Shown here piece by piece: positions 50,399 through 62,499 of a stretch of DNA of 64,000 nt. Where the stretch lies: the NCBI GenBank assembly GCA_958298945.1, contig CATQJD010000119.1, forward strand, positions 18,656 through 82,655. The letters are read 5' to 3'. The stretch's first letter is position 1. The number at the start of each line of letters is the position of its first letter. This DNA is from Atherix ibis. Taxonomy: Eukaryota > Arthropoda > Insecta > Diptera > Athericidae. The notes below the pieces were generated by a model. It ran no database searches. It had not been told where the DNA came from and saw only the letters and a list, made by a program, of their open reading frames with translations. Made by a program: the position numbers and the translations under genes.

Positions 50399-52020
50399 TC
50401 TCAAAACCACCAACAAAAATTTATCCAGAAAGAATTTTCTCATTCCAATGAGAATAATATGAATTGGAGAAGCTTTGCCTGAAAGTGCACAATCATACCC
50501 CAAACAAACATCTCCAAAAAACCATCATTTTCATAGAGAAAAACAAATTTTAAGAGAAAGTGGACTCAGTGTAATAATTGTTGCCTCCTATTTTTTGAGA
50601 AAACTGGGTGCCTGGTGTAAAAATTGGATTTTCGTGAATATTGTCACAAATTTTGGAATTTTTGTGGTTTTTTGCATATCTTTAGGTGGTCAATTTATTT
50701 TGCTTTCAGTAAATAAAAAATTTAATTTTAGGCAATTTTTTTTTAATAGTGCTCACAAAAATTTATTCTGAAAGGATATTCCTTTTTCGATCAGGATAAT
50801 ATGGATCTAGAAGGCTATGTTAAAGTGTATGTAATGAAACCATGAAACAAATTGCCATTTTTATCCAAAAAAGCAAACTTTATTTTTAAAAAAATACAGC
50901 GAACTTTAGGTATTTTTTTTTAAAACGCCTGGAAAAAATTTTCCTGTAAGGACTTTTTTAGTCCGATCAGGATAATAAGAATAATTATTAGTTTTACATA
51001 TGTATGCGCATTAACATCATTAAACAAATTTTCGAAAAAATTTCCTTTTTCATAGAAAAATAGAAATTTAAAAAAAAATTTAATGATCTTTTGGCAAATT
51101 TTTCTCAAAACTCCCACCGAAATTTATCGTGACATGTCATTTTCCTTCCAATCATTATATTAAGAGTCATAGAAGGTTTGCCTGAAAGTGTGCAATGACA
51201 CCACAAAATAAATTCTAAAAAACCTTAATTTTTATACAAAAAAAACTAATTTTAATAAAGAAAACAATTAATTTTATGAATTTTTTCTCAAAATCACCAA
51301 CAAAAATTTATCCAGAAAGGATATTCTCTTTCCAATCGAGAAAATATGTATTGGAGAAGCTTTGCCTGAAAGTACGTAATGACACCATAAAAACAATTCT
51401 AAAAACCTTAATTTGTATACAAAAAAAAAACGAATTTTAAGAAAGAAAACTATAAATTTTATGATTTTTTTCTCAAAATCACCAACAAAAATTTATCCAG
51501 AAAGGATATTCTCATTCCAATCGAGAAAATATGCATTGGAGAAGCTTTGCCTAAAAGTACGCAATGACACCATAAAAACCGTTCTAAAAACCTTAATTTT
51601 TATACAAAAAAAACGAATTTTAATAAAGAAAACAATTAATTTTATGAATTTTTTCTCAAAATCACCAACAAAAATTTATCCAGAAAGGATATTCTCATTC
51701 CAATCGAGAAAATATGCATTGGAGAAACTTTGCCTAAAAGTACGCAATGACACCATAAAAACCGTTCTAAAAACCTTAATTTTTATACAAAAAAAAACGA
51801 ATTTTAAGAAAGAAAACCATAAATTTTATGAATTTTTTCTCAAAATAACCAACAAAAATTTATCCAGACATGATATTCTCATTCCAATCGAGAAAATATG
51901 CATTGGAGAAGCTTTGCCTGAAAGTACGCAATGACACCATAAAAACAATTCTAAAAACCTTAATTTTTATACAAAAAAAATGAATTTTAAGAAAGAAAAC
52001 CATAAATTTAATGAATTTTT
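50399..52020 (+). repeat. HOR unit U31 (core + 4 M monomers)
   Basis: M subtypes are A-C-E-F, the C having a B-type linker. X has ATTTTGGAATTT where others have ATTTTCGAATTT. One M near 51724 has GAAACTTTGCC and lacks AAGCTT. Confidence 0.88.
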
Positions 52021-53274
52021 TCTCAAAACCACCAACAAAAATTTATCCAGAAAGAATTTTCTCATTCCAATGAGAATAATATGAACTGGAGAAGCTTTGC
52101 CTGAAAGTGCACAATCATACCCCAAACAAACATCTCCAAAAAACCACCATTTTCATAGAGAAAAACAAATTTTAAGAGAAAGTGGACTCAGTGTAATAAT
52201 TGTTGCCTCCTATTTTTTGAGAAAACTGGGTGCCTGGTGTAAAAATTGGATTTTCGTGAATATTGTCACAAATTTTCGAATTTTTGTGGTTTTTTGCATA
52301 TCTTTAGGTGGTCAATTTATTTTGCTTTCAGTAAATAAAAAATTTAATTTTAGGCAATTTTTTTTTAATAGTGCTCACAAAAATTTATTCTGAAAGGATA
52401 TTCCTTTTTCGATCAGGATAATATGGATCTAGAAGGCTATGTTAAAGTGTATGTAATGAAACCATGAAACAAATTGCCATTTTTATCCAAAAAAGCAAAC
52501 TTTATTTTTTAAAAAATACAGCGAACTTTAGGTTTTTTTTTTTAAAACGCCTGGAAAAAATTTTCCTGTAAGGACTTTTTTAGTCCGATCAGGATAATAA
52601 GAATAATTATTAGTTTCACATATGTATGCGCATTAACATCATTAAACAAATTTTCGAAAAAATTTCCTTTTTCATAGAAAAATAGAAATTTAAAAAAAAA
52701 TTTAATGATCTTTTGGCAAATTTTTCTCAAAACTCCCACCGAAATTTATCGTGACATGTCATTTTCCTTCCAATCATTATATTAAGAGTCATAGAAGGTT
52801 TGCCTGAAAGTGTGCAATGACACCACAAAATAAATTCTAAAAAACCTTAATTTTTATACAAAAAAAAACGAATTTTAATAAAGAAAACAATTAATTTTAT
52901 GAATTTTTTCTCAAAATCACCAACAAAAATTTATCCAGAAAGGATATTCTCATTCCAATCGAAAAAATATGTATTGCAGAAGCTTTGCCTGAAAGTACGC
53001 AATGACACCATAAAAACCGTTCTAAAAACCTTAATTTTTATACAAAAAAAACGAATTTTAAGAAAGAAAACCATTAATTTTATGAATTTTTTCTCAAAAT
53101 CACCAACAAAAATTTATCCAGAAATGATATTCTCATTCCAATCGAGAAAATATGCATTGGAGAAGCTTTGCCTGAAAGTACGCAATGACACCATAAAAAC
53201 AATTCTAAAAACCTTAATTTTTATACAAAAAAAATGAATTTTAAGAAAGAAAACCATAAATTTTATGAATTTTT
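52021..53274 (+). repeat. HOR unit U32 (core + 2 M monomers)
   Basis: The M run is an A/E hybrid followed by F. The T and A tracts of D1 are altered near 52508 and 52533. Confidence 0.88.
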
Positions 53275-55080
53275 TCTCAAAACCACCAACAAAAATTTAT
53301 CCAGAAAGAATTTTCTCATTCCAATGAGAATAATATGAATTGGAGAAGCTTTGCCTGAAAGTGCACAATCATACCCCAAACAAACATCTCCAAAGAACCA
53401 CCATTTTCATAGAGAAAAACAAATTTTAAGAGAAAGTGGACTCAGTGTAATAATTGTTGCCTCCTATTTTTTGAGAAAACTGGGTGCCTGGTGTAAAAAG
53501 TGGATTTTCGTGAATATTGTCACAAATTTTCGAATTTTTGTGGTTTTTTGCATATCTTTAGGTGGTCAATTTATTTTGCTTTCAGTAAATAAAAAATTTA
53601 ATTTTAGGCAATTTTTTTTTAATAGTGCTCACAAAAATTTATTCTGAAAGGATATTCCTTTTTCGATCAGGATAATATGGATCTAGAAGGCTATGTTAAA
53701 GTGTATGTAATGAAACCATGAAACAAATTGCCATTTTTATCCAAAAAAGCAAACTTTATTTTTAAAAAAATACAGCGAACTTTAGGTATTTTTTTTTAAA
53801 ACGCCTGGAGAAAATTTTCCTGTAAGGACTTTTTTAGTCCGATCAGGATAATAAGAATAATTATTAGTTTCACATATGTATGCGCATTAACATCATTAAA
53901 CAAATTTTCGAAAAAATTTCCTTTTTCATAGAAAAATAGAAATTTAAAAAAAAATTTAATGATCTTTTGCCAAATTTTTCTCAAAACTCCCACCGAAATT
54001 TATCGTGACATGTCATTTTCCTTCCAATCATTATATTAAGAGTCATAGAAGGTTTGCCTGAAAGTGTGCAATGACACCACAAAATAAATTCTAAAAAACC
54101 TTAATTTTTATACAAAAAAAAACGAATTTTAATAAAGAAAACAATTAATTTTATGAATTTTTTCTCAAAATCACCAACAAAAATTTATCCAGAAAGGATA
54201 TTCTCATTCCAATCGAGAAAATATGTATTGGAGAAGCTTTGCCTAAAAGTACGCAATGACACCATAAAAACAATTCTAAAAACCTTAATTTGTATACAAA
54301 AAAAAACGAATTTTAAGAAAGAAAACTATAAATTTTATGAATTTTTTCTCAAAATCACCAACAAAAATTTATCCAGAAAGGATATTCTCATTCCAATCGA
54401 GAAAATATGTATTGGAGAAGCTTTGCCTGAAAGTACGCAATGACACCATAAAAACAATTCTAAAAACCTTAATTTGTATACAAAAAAAAACGAATTTTAG
54501 GAAAGAAAACTATAAATTTTATGAATTTTTTCTCAAAATCACCAACAAAAATTTATCCAGAAAGGATATTCTCATTCCAATCGAGAAAATATGCATTGGA
54601 GAAGCTTTGCCTAAAAGTACGCAATGACACCATAAGAACCGTTCTAAAAACCTTAATTTTTATACAAAAAAAACGAATTTTAATAAAGAAAACAATTAAT
54701 TTTATGAATTTTTTCTCAAAATCACCAACAAAAATTTATCCAGAAAGGATATTCTCATTCCAATCGAGAAAATATGCATTGGAGAAGCTTTGCCTAAAAG
54801 TACGCAATGACACCATAAAAACCGTTCTAAAAACCTTAATTTTTATACAAAAAAAAACGAATTTTAAGGAAGAAAACCATAAATTTTATGAATTTTTTCT
54901 CAAAATCACCAACAAAAATTTATCCAGAAATGATATTCTCATTCCAATCGAAAAAATATGCATTGGAGAAGCTTTGCCTGAAAGTACGCAATGACACCAT
55001 AAAAACAATTCTAAAAACCTTAATTTTTATACAAAAAAAATGAATTTTAAGAAAGAAAACCATAAATTTTATGAATTTTT
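53275..55080 (+). repeat. HOR unit U33 (core + 5 M monomers)
   Basis: M subtypes are A-B-C-E-F. D2 has CCTGGAGAAAATTTTCC, shared only with U34. X has AAAAAGTGG for AAAAATTGG. Confidence 0.88.
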
Positions 55081-56537
55081 TCTCAAAACCACCAACAAAA
55101 ATTTATCCAGAAGGAATTTTCTCATTCCAATGAGAATAATATGAATTGGAGAAGCTTTGCCTGAAAGTGCACAATCATACCCCAAACAAACATCTCCAAA
55201 AAACCACCATTTTCATAGAGAAAAACAAATTTTAAGAGAAAGTGGACTCAGTGTAATAATTGTTGCCTCCTATTTTTTGAGAAAACTGGGTGCCTGGCGT
55301 AAAAATTGGATTTTCGTGAATATTGTCACAAATTTTCGAATTTTTGTGGTTTTTTGCATATCTTTAGGTGGTCAATTTATTTTGCTTTCAGTAAATAAAA
55401 AATTTAATTTTAGGCAATTTTTTTTTAATAGTGCTCACAAAAATTTATTCTGAAAGGATATTCCTTTTTCGATCAGGATAATATGGATCTAGAAGGCTAT
55501 GTTAAAGTGTATGTAATGAAACCATGAAACAAATTGCCATTTTTATCCAAAAAAGCAAACTTTATTTTTAAAAAAATACAGCGAACTTTAGGTATTTTTT
55601 TTTAAAACGCCTGGAGAAAATTTTCCTGTAAGGACTTTTTTAGTCCGATCAGGATAATAAGAATAATTATTAGTTTCACATATGTATGCGCATTAACATC
55701 ATTAAACAAATTTTCGAAAAAATTTCCTTTTTCATAGAAAAATAGAAATTTAAAAAAAAATTTAATGATCTTTTGGCAAATTTTTCTCAAAACTCCCACC
55801 GAAATTTATCGTGACATGTCATTTTCCTTCCAATCATTATATTAAGAGTCATAGAAGGTTTGCCTGAAAGTGTGCAATGACACCACAAAATAAATTCTAA
55901 AAAACCTTAATTTTTATACAAAAAAAAAACGAATTTTAATAAAGAAAACAATTAATTTTATGAATTTTTTCTCAAAATCACCAACAAAAATTTATCCAGA
56001 AAGGATATTCTCATTCCAATCGAGAAAATATGTATTGGAGAAGCTTTGCCTAAAAGTACGCAATGACACCATAAAAACAATTCTAAAAACCCTTATTTGT
56101 ATACAAAAAAAAACGAATTTTAAGAAAGAAAACTATAAATTTTATGAATTTTTTCTCAAAATCACCAACAAAAATTTATCCAGAAAGGATATTCTCATTC
56201 CAATCGATAAAATATGTATTGGAGAAGCTTTGCCTGAAAGTACGCAATGACACCATAAAAACAATTCTAAAAACCTTAATTTGTATACAAAAAAAAAACG
56301 AATTTTAGGAAAGAAAACTATAAATTTTATGAATTTTTTCTCAAAGTACGCAATGACACCATAAAAACCGTTCTAAAAACCTTAATTTTTATACAAAAAA
56401 AAACGAATTTTAAGAAAGAAAACCATAAATTTTATGAATTTTTTCTCAATGACACCATAAAAACAATTTAAAAACCTTAATTTTTATACAAAAAAAATAA
56501 ATTTTAAGAAAGAAAACCATAAATTTTATGAATTTTT
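55081..56537 (+). repeat. HOR unit U34 (core + 2 full and 2 internally deleted M monomers)
   Basis: After A and B, a C monomer lost about 79 bp (joint CTCAAAGTACGC at 56345/56346). An F monomer lost about 88 bp (joint CTCAATGACACC at 56448/56449). Both joints lie in short shared sequence (AAA and CA respectively). N has AGAAGGAATTTTC, shared with U35. Confidence 0.88.
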
Positions 56538-58912
56538 TCTCAAAACCACCAACAAAAATTTATCCAGAAGGAATTTTCTCATTCCAATGAGAATAATATG
56601 AATTGGAGAAGCTTTGCCTGAAAGTGCACAATCATACCCCAAACAAACATCTCCAAAAAACCACCATTTTCATAGAGAAAAACAAATTTTAAGAGAAAGT
56701 GGACTCAGTGTAATAATTGTTGCCTCCTATTTTTTGAGAAAACTGGGTGCCTGGTGTAAAAATTGGATTTTCGTGAATATTGTCACAAATTTTCGAATTT
56801 TTGTGGTTTTTTGCATATCTTTAGGTGGTCAATTTATTTTGCTTTCAGTAAATAAAAAATTTAATTTTAGGCAATTTTTTTTTAATAGTGCTCACAAAAA
56901 TTTATTCTGAAAGGATATTCCTTTTTCGATCAGGATAATATGGATCTAGAAGGCTATGTTAAAGTGTATGTAATGAAACCATGAAACAAATTGCCATTTT
57001 AATCCAAAAAAGCAAACTTTATTTTTAAAAAAATACAGCGAACTTTAGGTATTTTTTTTTAAAACGCCTTGAAAAAATTTTCCTGTAAGGACTTTTTTAG
57101 TCCGATCAGGATAATAAGAATAATTATTAGTTTCACATATGTATGCGCATTAACATCATTAAACAAATTTTCGAAAAAATTTCCTTTTTCATAGAAAAAT
57201 AGAAATTTAAAAAAAAATTTAATGATCTTTTGGCAAATTTTTCTCAAAACTCCCACCGAAATTTATCGTGACATGTCATTTTCCTTCCAATCATTATATT
57301 AAGAGTCAAAGAATGTTTGCCTGAAAGTGTGCAATGACACCACAAAATAAATTCTAAAAAACCTTAATTTTTATACAAAAAAAAACGAATTTTAATACAG
57401 AAAACAATTAATTTTATGAATTTTTTCTCAAAATCACCAACAAAAATTTATCCAGAAAGGATATTCTCATTCCAATCGAGAAAATATGTATTGGAGAAGC
57501 TTTGCCTGAAAGTACGCAATGACACCATAAAAACAATTCTAAAAACCTTAATTTGTATACAAAAAAAAACGAATTTTAAGAAAGAAAACTATAAATTTTA
57601 TGAATTTTTTCTCAAAATCACCAACATAAATTTATCCAGAAAGGATATTCTCATTCCAATCGAGAAAATATGTATTGGAAAAGCTTTGCCTGAAAGTACG
57701 CAATGACACCATAAAAACAATTTTAAAAACCTTAATTTGTATACAAAACAAAACGAATTTTAGTAAAGAAAACTATAAATTTTATGAATTTTTTCTCAAA
57801 GTACGCAATGACACCATAAAAACCGTTCTAAAAACCTTAATTTTTATACAAAAAAAACGAATTTTAAGAAAGAAAACCATAAATTTTATGAATTTTTTCT
57901 CAATGACACCATAAAAACAATTCTAAAAACCTTAATTTTTATACAAAAAAAATGAATTTTAAGAAAGAAAACCATAAATTTTATGAATTTTTTCTCAAAA
58001 TCCCCAACAAAAATTTATCGAGAAAGGATATTCTCATTCCAATCGAAAAAATATGCATTATAGAAGCTTTGCCTAAAAGTACGCAATGACACCATAAAAA
58101 CCGTTCTAAAAACCTTAATTTTTATACAAAAAAAAACGAATTTTAAGAAAGAAAACCATAAATTTTATGAATTTTTTCTCAAAATCACCAACAAAAATTT
58201 ATCCAGAAATGATATTCTCATTCCAATCGAGAAAATATGCATTGGAGAAGCTTTGCCTGAAAGTACGCAATGACACCATAAAAACCATTCTAAAAACCTT
58301 AATTTGTTTACAAAAAAAAACGAATTTTAGGAAAGAAAACTATAAATTTTATGAATTTTTTCTCAAAATCACCAACAAAAACTTATCCAGAAAGGATATT
58401 CTTATTCCAATCGAGAAAATATGCATTGGAGAAGCTTTGCCTAAAAGTACGCAATGACACCATAAAAACTGTTCTAAAAACCTTAATTTTTATACAAAAA
58501 AAAAACGAATTTTAATAAAGAAAACAATTAATTTTATGAATTTTTTCTCAAAATCCCCAACAAAAATTTATCGAGAAAGGATATTCTCATTCCAATCGAG
58601 AAAATATGCATTATAGAAGCTTTGCCTAAAAGTACGCAATGACACCATAAAAACCGTTCTAAAAACCTTAATTTTTATACAAAAAAAAACGAATTTTAAG
58701 AAAGAAAACCATAAATTTTATGAATTTTTTCTCAAAATCACCAACAAAAATTTATCCAGAAATGATATTCTCATTCCAATCGAGAAAATATGCATTGGAG
58801 AGGCTTTGCCTGAAAGTACGCAATGACACCATAAAAACAATTCTAAAAACCTTAATTTTTATACAAAAAAAATGAATTTTAAGAAAGAAAACCATAAATT
58901 TTATGAATTTTT
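56538..58912 (+). repeat. HOR unit U35 (core + 7 full and 2 internally deleted M monomers)
   Basis: The same two deletion joints as in U34 recur at 57800/57801 and 57902/57903. After them come C-like, F, C, E-like and F monomers. A rare monomer form with ATCCCCAAC, TTATCGAGAAAGG and GCATTATAG occurs twice, starting at about 57993 and 58546. This is a 553 bp, three-monomer step. Confidence 0.85.
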
Positions 58913-60716
58913 TCTCAAAACCACCAACAAAAATTTATCCAGAAAGAATTTTCTCATTCCAATGAGAATAATATGAATTGGAGAAGCTTTGCCTGAAAGT
59001 GCACAATCATACCCCAAACAAACATCTCCAAAAAACCACCATTTTCATAGAGAAAAACAAATTTTAAGAGAAAGTGGACTCAGTGTAATAATTGTTGCCT
59101 CCTATTTTTTGAGAAAACTGGGTGCCTGGTGTAAAAATTGGATTTTCGTGAATATTGTCACAAATTTTCGAATTTTTGTGGTTTTTTGCATATCTTTAGG
59201 TGGTCAATTTATTTTGCTTTCAGTAAATAAAAAATTTAATTTTAGGCAATTTTTTTTTAATAGTGCTCACAAAAATTTATTCTGAAAGGATATTCCTTTT
59301 TCGATCAGGATAATATGGATCTAGAAGGCTATGTTAAAGTGTATGTAATGAAACCATGAAACAAATTGCCATTTTTATCCAAAAAAGCAAACTTTATTTT
59401 TAAAAAAATACAGCGAACTTTAGGTATTTTTTTTTAAAACGCCTGGAAAAAATTTTCCTGTAAGGACTTTTTTAGTCCGATCAGGATAATAAGAATAATT
59501 ATTAGTTTCACATATGTATGCGCATTAACATCATTAAACAAATTTTCGAAAAAATTTCCTTTTTCATAGAAAAATAGAAATTTAAAAAAAAATTTAATGA
59601 TCTTTTGGCAAATTTTTCTCAAAACTCCCAACGAAATTTATCGTGACATGTCATTTTCCTTCCAATCATTATATTAAGAGTCATAGAAGGTTTGCCTGAA
59701 AGTGTGCAATGACACCACAAAATAAATTCTAAAAAACCTTAATTTTTATACAAAAAAAACGAATTTTAATAAAGAAAACAATTAATTTTATGAATTTTTT
59801 CTCAAAATCACCAACAAAAATTTATCCAGAAAGGATATTCTCATTCCAATCGAAAAAATATGTATTGGAGAAGCTTTGCCTGAAAGTACGCAATGACACC
59901 ATAAAAACAATTCTAAAAACCTTAATTTGTATACAAAAAAAAAACGAATTTTAAGAAAGAAAACTATAAATTTTATGAATTTTTTCTCAAAACACCAACA
60001 AAATATTATCCAGAAAGGATATTCTCATTCCAATCGAGAAAATATGTATTGGAGAAGCTTTGCCTGAAAGTACGCAATGACACCATAAAAACAATTCTAA
60101 AAACCTTAATTTGTATACAAAAAAAAACGAATTTTAGGAAAGAAAACTATAAATTTTATGAATTTTTTCTCAAAATCACCAACAAAAATTTATCCAGAAA
60201 GGATATTCTCATTCCAATCGAGAAAATATGCATTGGAGAAGCTTTGCCTAAAAGTACGCAATGACACCATAAAAACCGTTCTAAAAACCTTAATTTTTAT
60301 ACAAAAAAAACGAATTTTAATAAAGAAAACAATTAATTTTATGAATTTTTTCTCAAAATCACCAACAAAAATTTATCCAGAAAGGATATTCTCATTCCAA
60401 TCGAGAAAATATGCATTGGAGAAGCTTTGCCTAAAAGTACGCAATGACACCATAAAAACCGTTCTAAAAACCTTAATTTTTATACAAAAAAAACGAATTT
60501 TAAGAAAGAAAACCATAAATTTTATGAATTTTTTCTCAAAATCACCAACAAAAATTTATCCAGAAATGATATTCTCATTCCAATCGAGAAAATATGCATT
60601 GGAGAAGCTTTGCCTGAAAGTACGCAATGACACCATAAAAACAATTCTAAAAACCTTAATTTTTATACAAAAAAAATGAATTTTAAGAAAGAAAACCATA
60701 AATTTTATGAATTTTT
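58913..60716 (+). repeat. HOR unit U36 (core + 5 M monomers)
   Basis: M subtypes are A-B-C-E-F. The B monomer near 59990 has small changes (CAAAACACC and AAAATATTATCC). D3 has CCCAACGAAATT. Confidence 0.88.
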
Positions 60717-62499
60717 TCTCAAAACCACCAACAAAAATTTATCCAGAAAGAATTTTCTCATTCCAATGAGAATAATATGAATTGGAGAAGCTTTGCCTGA
60801 AAGTGCACAATCATACCCCAAACAAACATCTCCAAAAAACCACCATTTTCATAGAGAAAAACAAATTTTAAGAGAAAGTGGACTCAGTGTAATAATTGTT
60901 GCCTCCTATTTTAAAAATTGGATTTTCGTGAATATTGTCACAAATTTTCGAATTTTTGTGGTTTTTTGCATATCTTTAGGTGGTCAATTTATTTTGCTTT
61001 CAGTAAATAAAAAATTTAATTTTAGGCAATTTTTTTTTAATAGTGCTCACAAAAATTTATTCTGAAAGGATATTCCTTTTTCGATCAGGATAATATGGAT
61101 CTAGAAGGCTATGTTAAAGTGTATGTAATGAAACCATGAAACAAATTGCCATTTTTATCCAAAAAAGAAAACTTTATTTTTAAAAAAATACAGCGAACTT
61201 TAGGTATTTTTTTTTAAAACGCCTGGAAAAAATTTTCCTGTAAGGACTTTTTTAGTCCGATCAGGATAATAAGAATAATTATTAGTTTCACATATGTATG
61301 CGCATTAACATCATTAAACAAATTTTCGAAAAAATTTCCTTTTTCATAGAAAAATAGAAATTTAAAAAAAAATTTAATGATCTTTTGGCAAATTTTTCTC
61401 AAAACTCCCACCGAAATTTATCGTGACATGTCATTTTCCTTCCAATCATTATATTAAGAGTCATAGAAGGTTTGCCTGAAAGTGTGCAATGACACCACAA
61501 AATAAATTCTAAAAAACCTTAATTTTTATACAAAAAAAAACGAATTTTAATAAAGAAAACAATTAATTTTATGAATTTTTTCTCAAAATCACCAACAAAA
61601 ATTTATCCAGAAAGGATATTCTCATTCCAATCGAGAAAATATGTATTGGAGAAGCTTTGCCTGAAAGTACGCAATCACACCATAAAAACAATTCTAAAAA
61701 CCTTAATTTGTATACAAAAAAAAACGAATTTTAAGAAAGAAAACTATAAATTTTATGAATTTTTTCTCAAAATCACCAACAAAAATTTATCCAGAAAGGA
61801 TATTCTCATTCCAATCGAGAAAATATGTATTATAGAAGCTTTGCCTGAAAGTACGCAATGACACCATAAAAACAATTCTAAAAACCTTAATTTTTATACA
61901 AAAAAAATTAATTTTAAGAAAGAAAACCATAAATTTTATGAATTTTTTCTCAAAACCACCAACAAAAATTTATCCAGAAAGGATATTCTCATTCCAATCG
62001 AGAAAATATGTATTATAGAAGCTTTGCCTGAAAGTACGCAATGACACCATAAAAACAATTCTAAAAACCTTAATTTGTATACAAAAAAAAAACGAATTTT
62101 AGGAAAGAAAACTATAAATTTTATGAATTTTTTCTCAAAATCACCAACAAAAATTTATCCAGAAAGGATATTCTCATTCCAATCGAGAAAATATTCATTG
62201 GAGAAGCTTTGCCTAAAAGTACGCAATGACACCATAAAAACCGTTCTAAAAACCTTAATTTTTATACAAAAAAAAACGAATTTTAAAAAAGAAAACCATA
62301 AATTTTATGAATTTTTTCTCAAAATCACCAACAAAAATTTATCCAGAAATGATATTCTCATTCCAATCGAGAAAATATGCATTGGAGAAGCTTTGCCTGA
62401 AAGTACGCAATGACACCATAAAAACAATTCTAAAAACCTTAATTTTTATACAAAAAAAATTAATTTTAAGAAAGAAAACCATAAATTTTATGAATTTTT
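60717..62499 (+). repeat. HOR unit U37 (core with 24 bp deletion, + 5 M monomers)
   Basis: X has CCTATTTTAAAAATTGG at 60906-60922, missing 24 bp that include the relatively G-rich GGGTGCCTGGTG. M series: A, B, an N/M hybrid, C, F. Confidence 0.88.
61948..62132 (+). repeat. N/M hybrid monomer
   Basis: The 5' part is N-like (F-N linker, then CTCAAAACCACCAAC). From AGAAAGGATATTC onward it is a standard M with the local variant TATTATAGAAGC. It is the expected product of exchange between an N and an M block about 60 bases in. Confidence 0.75.
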
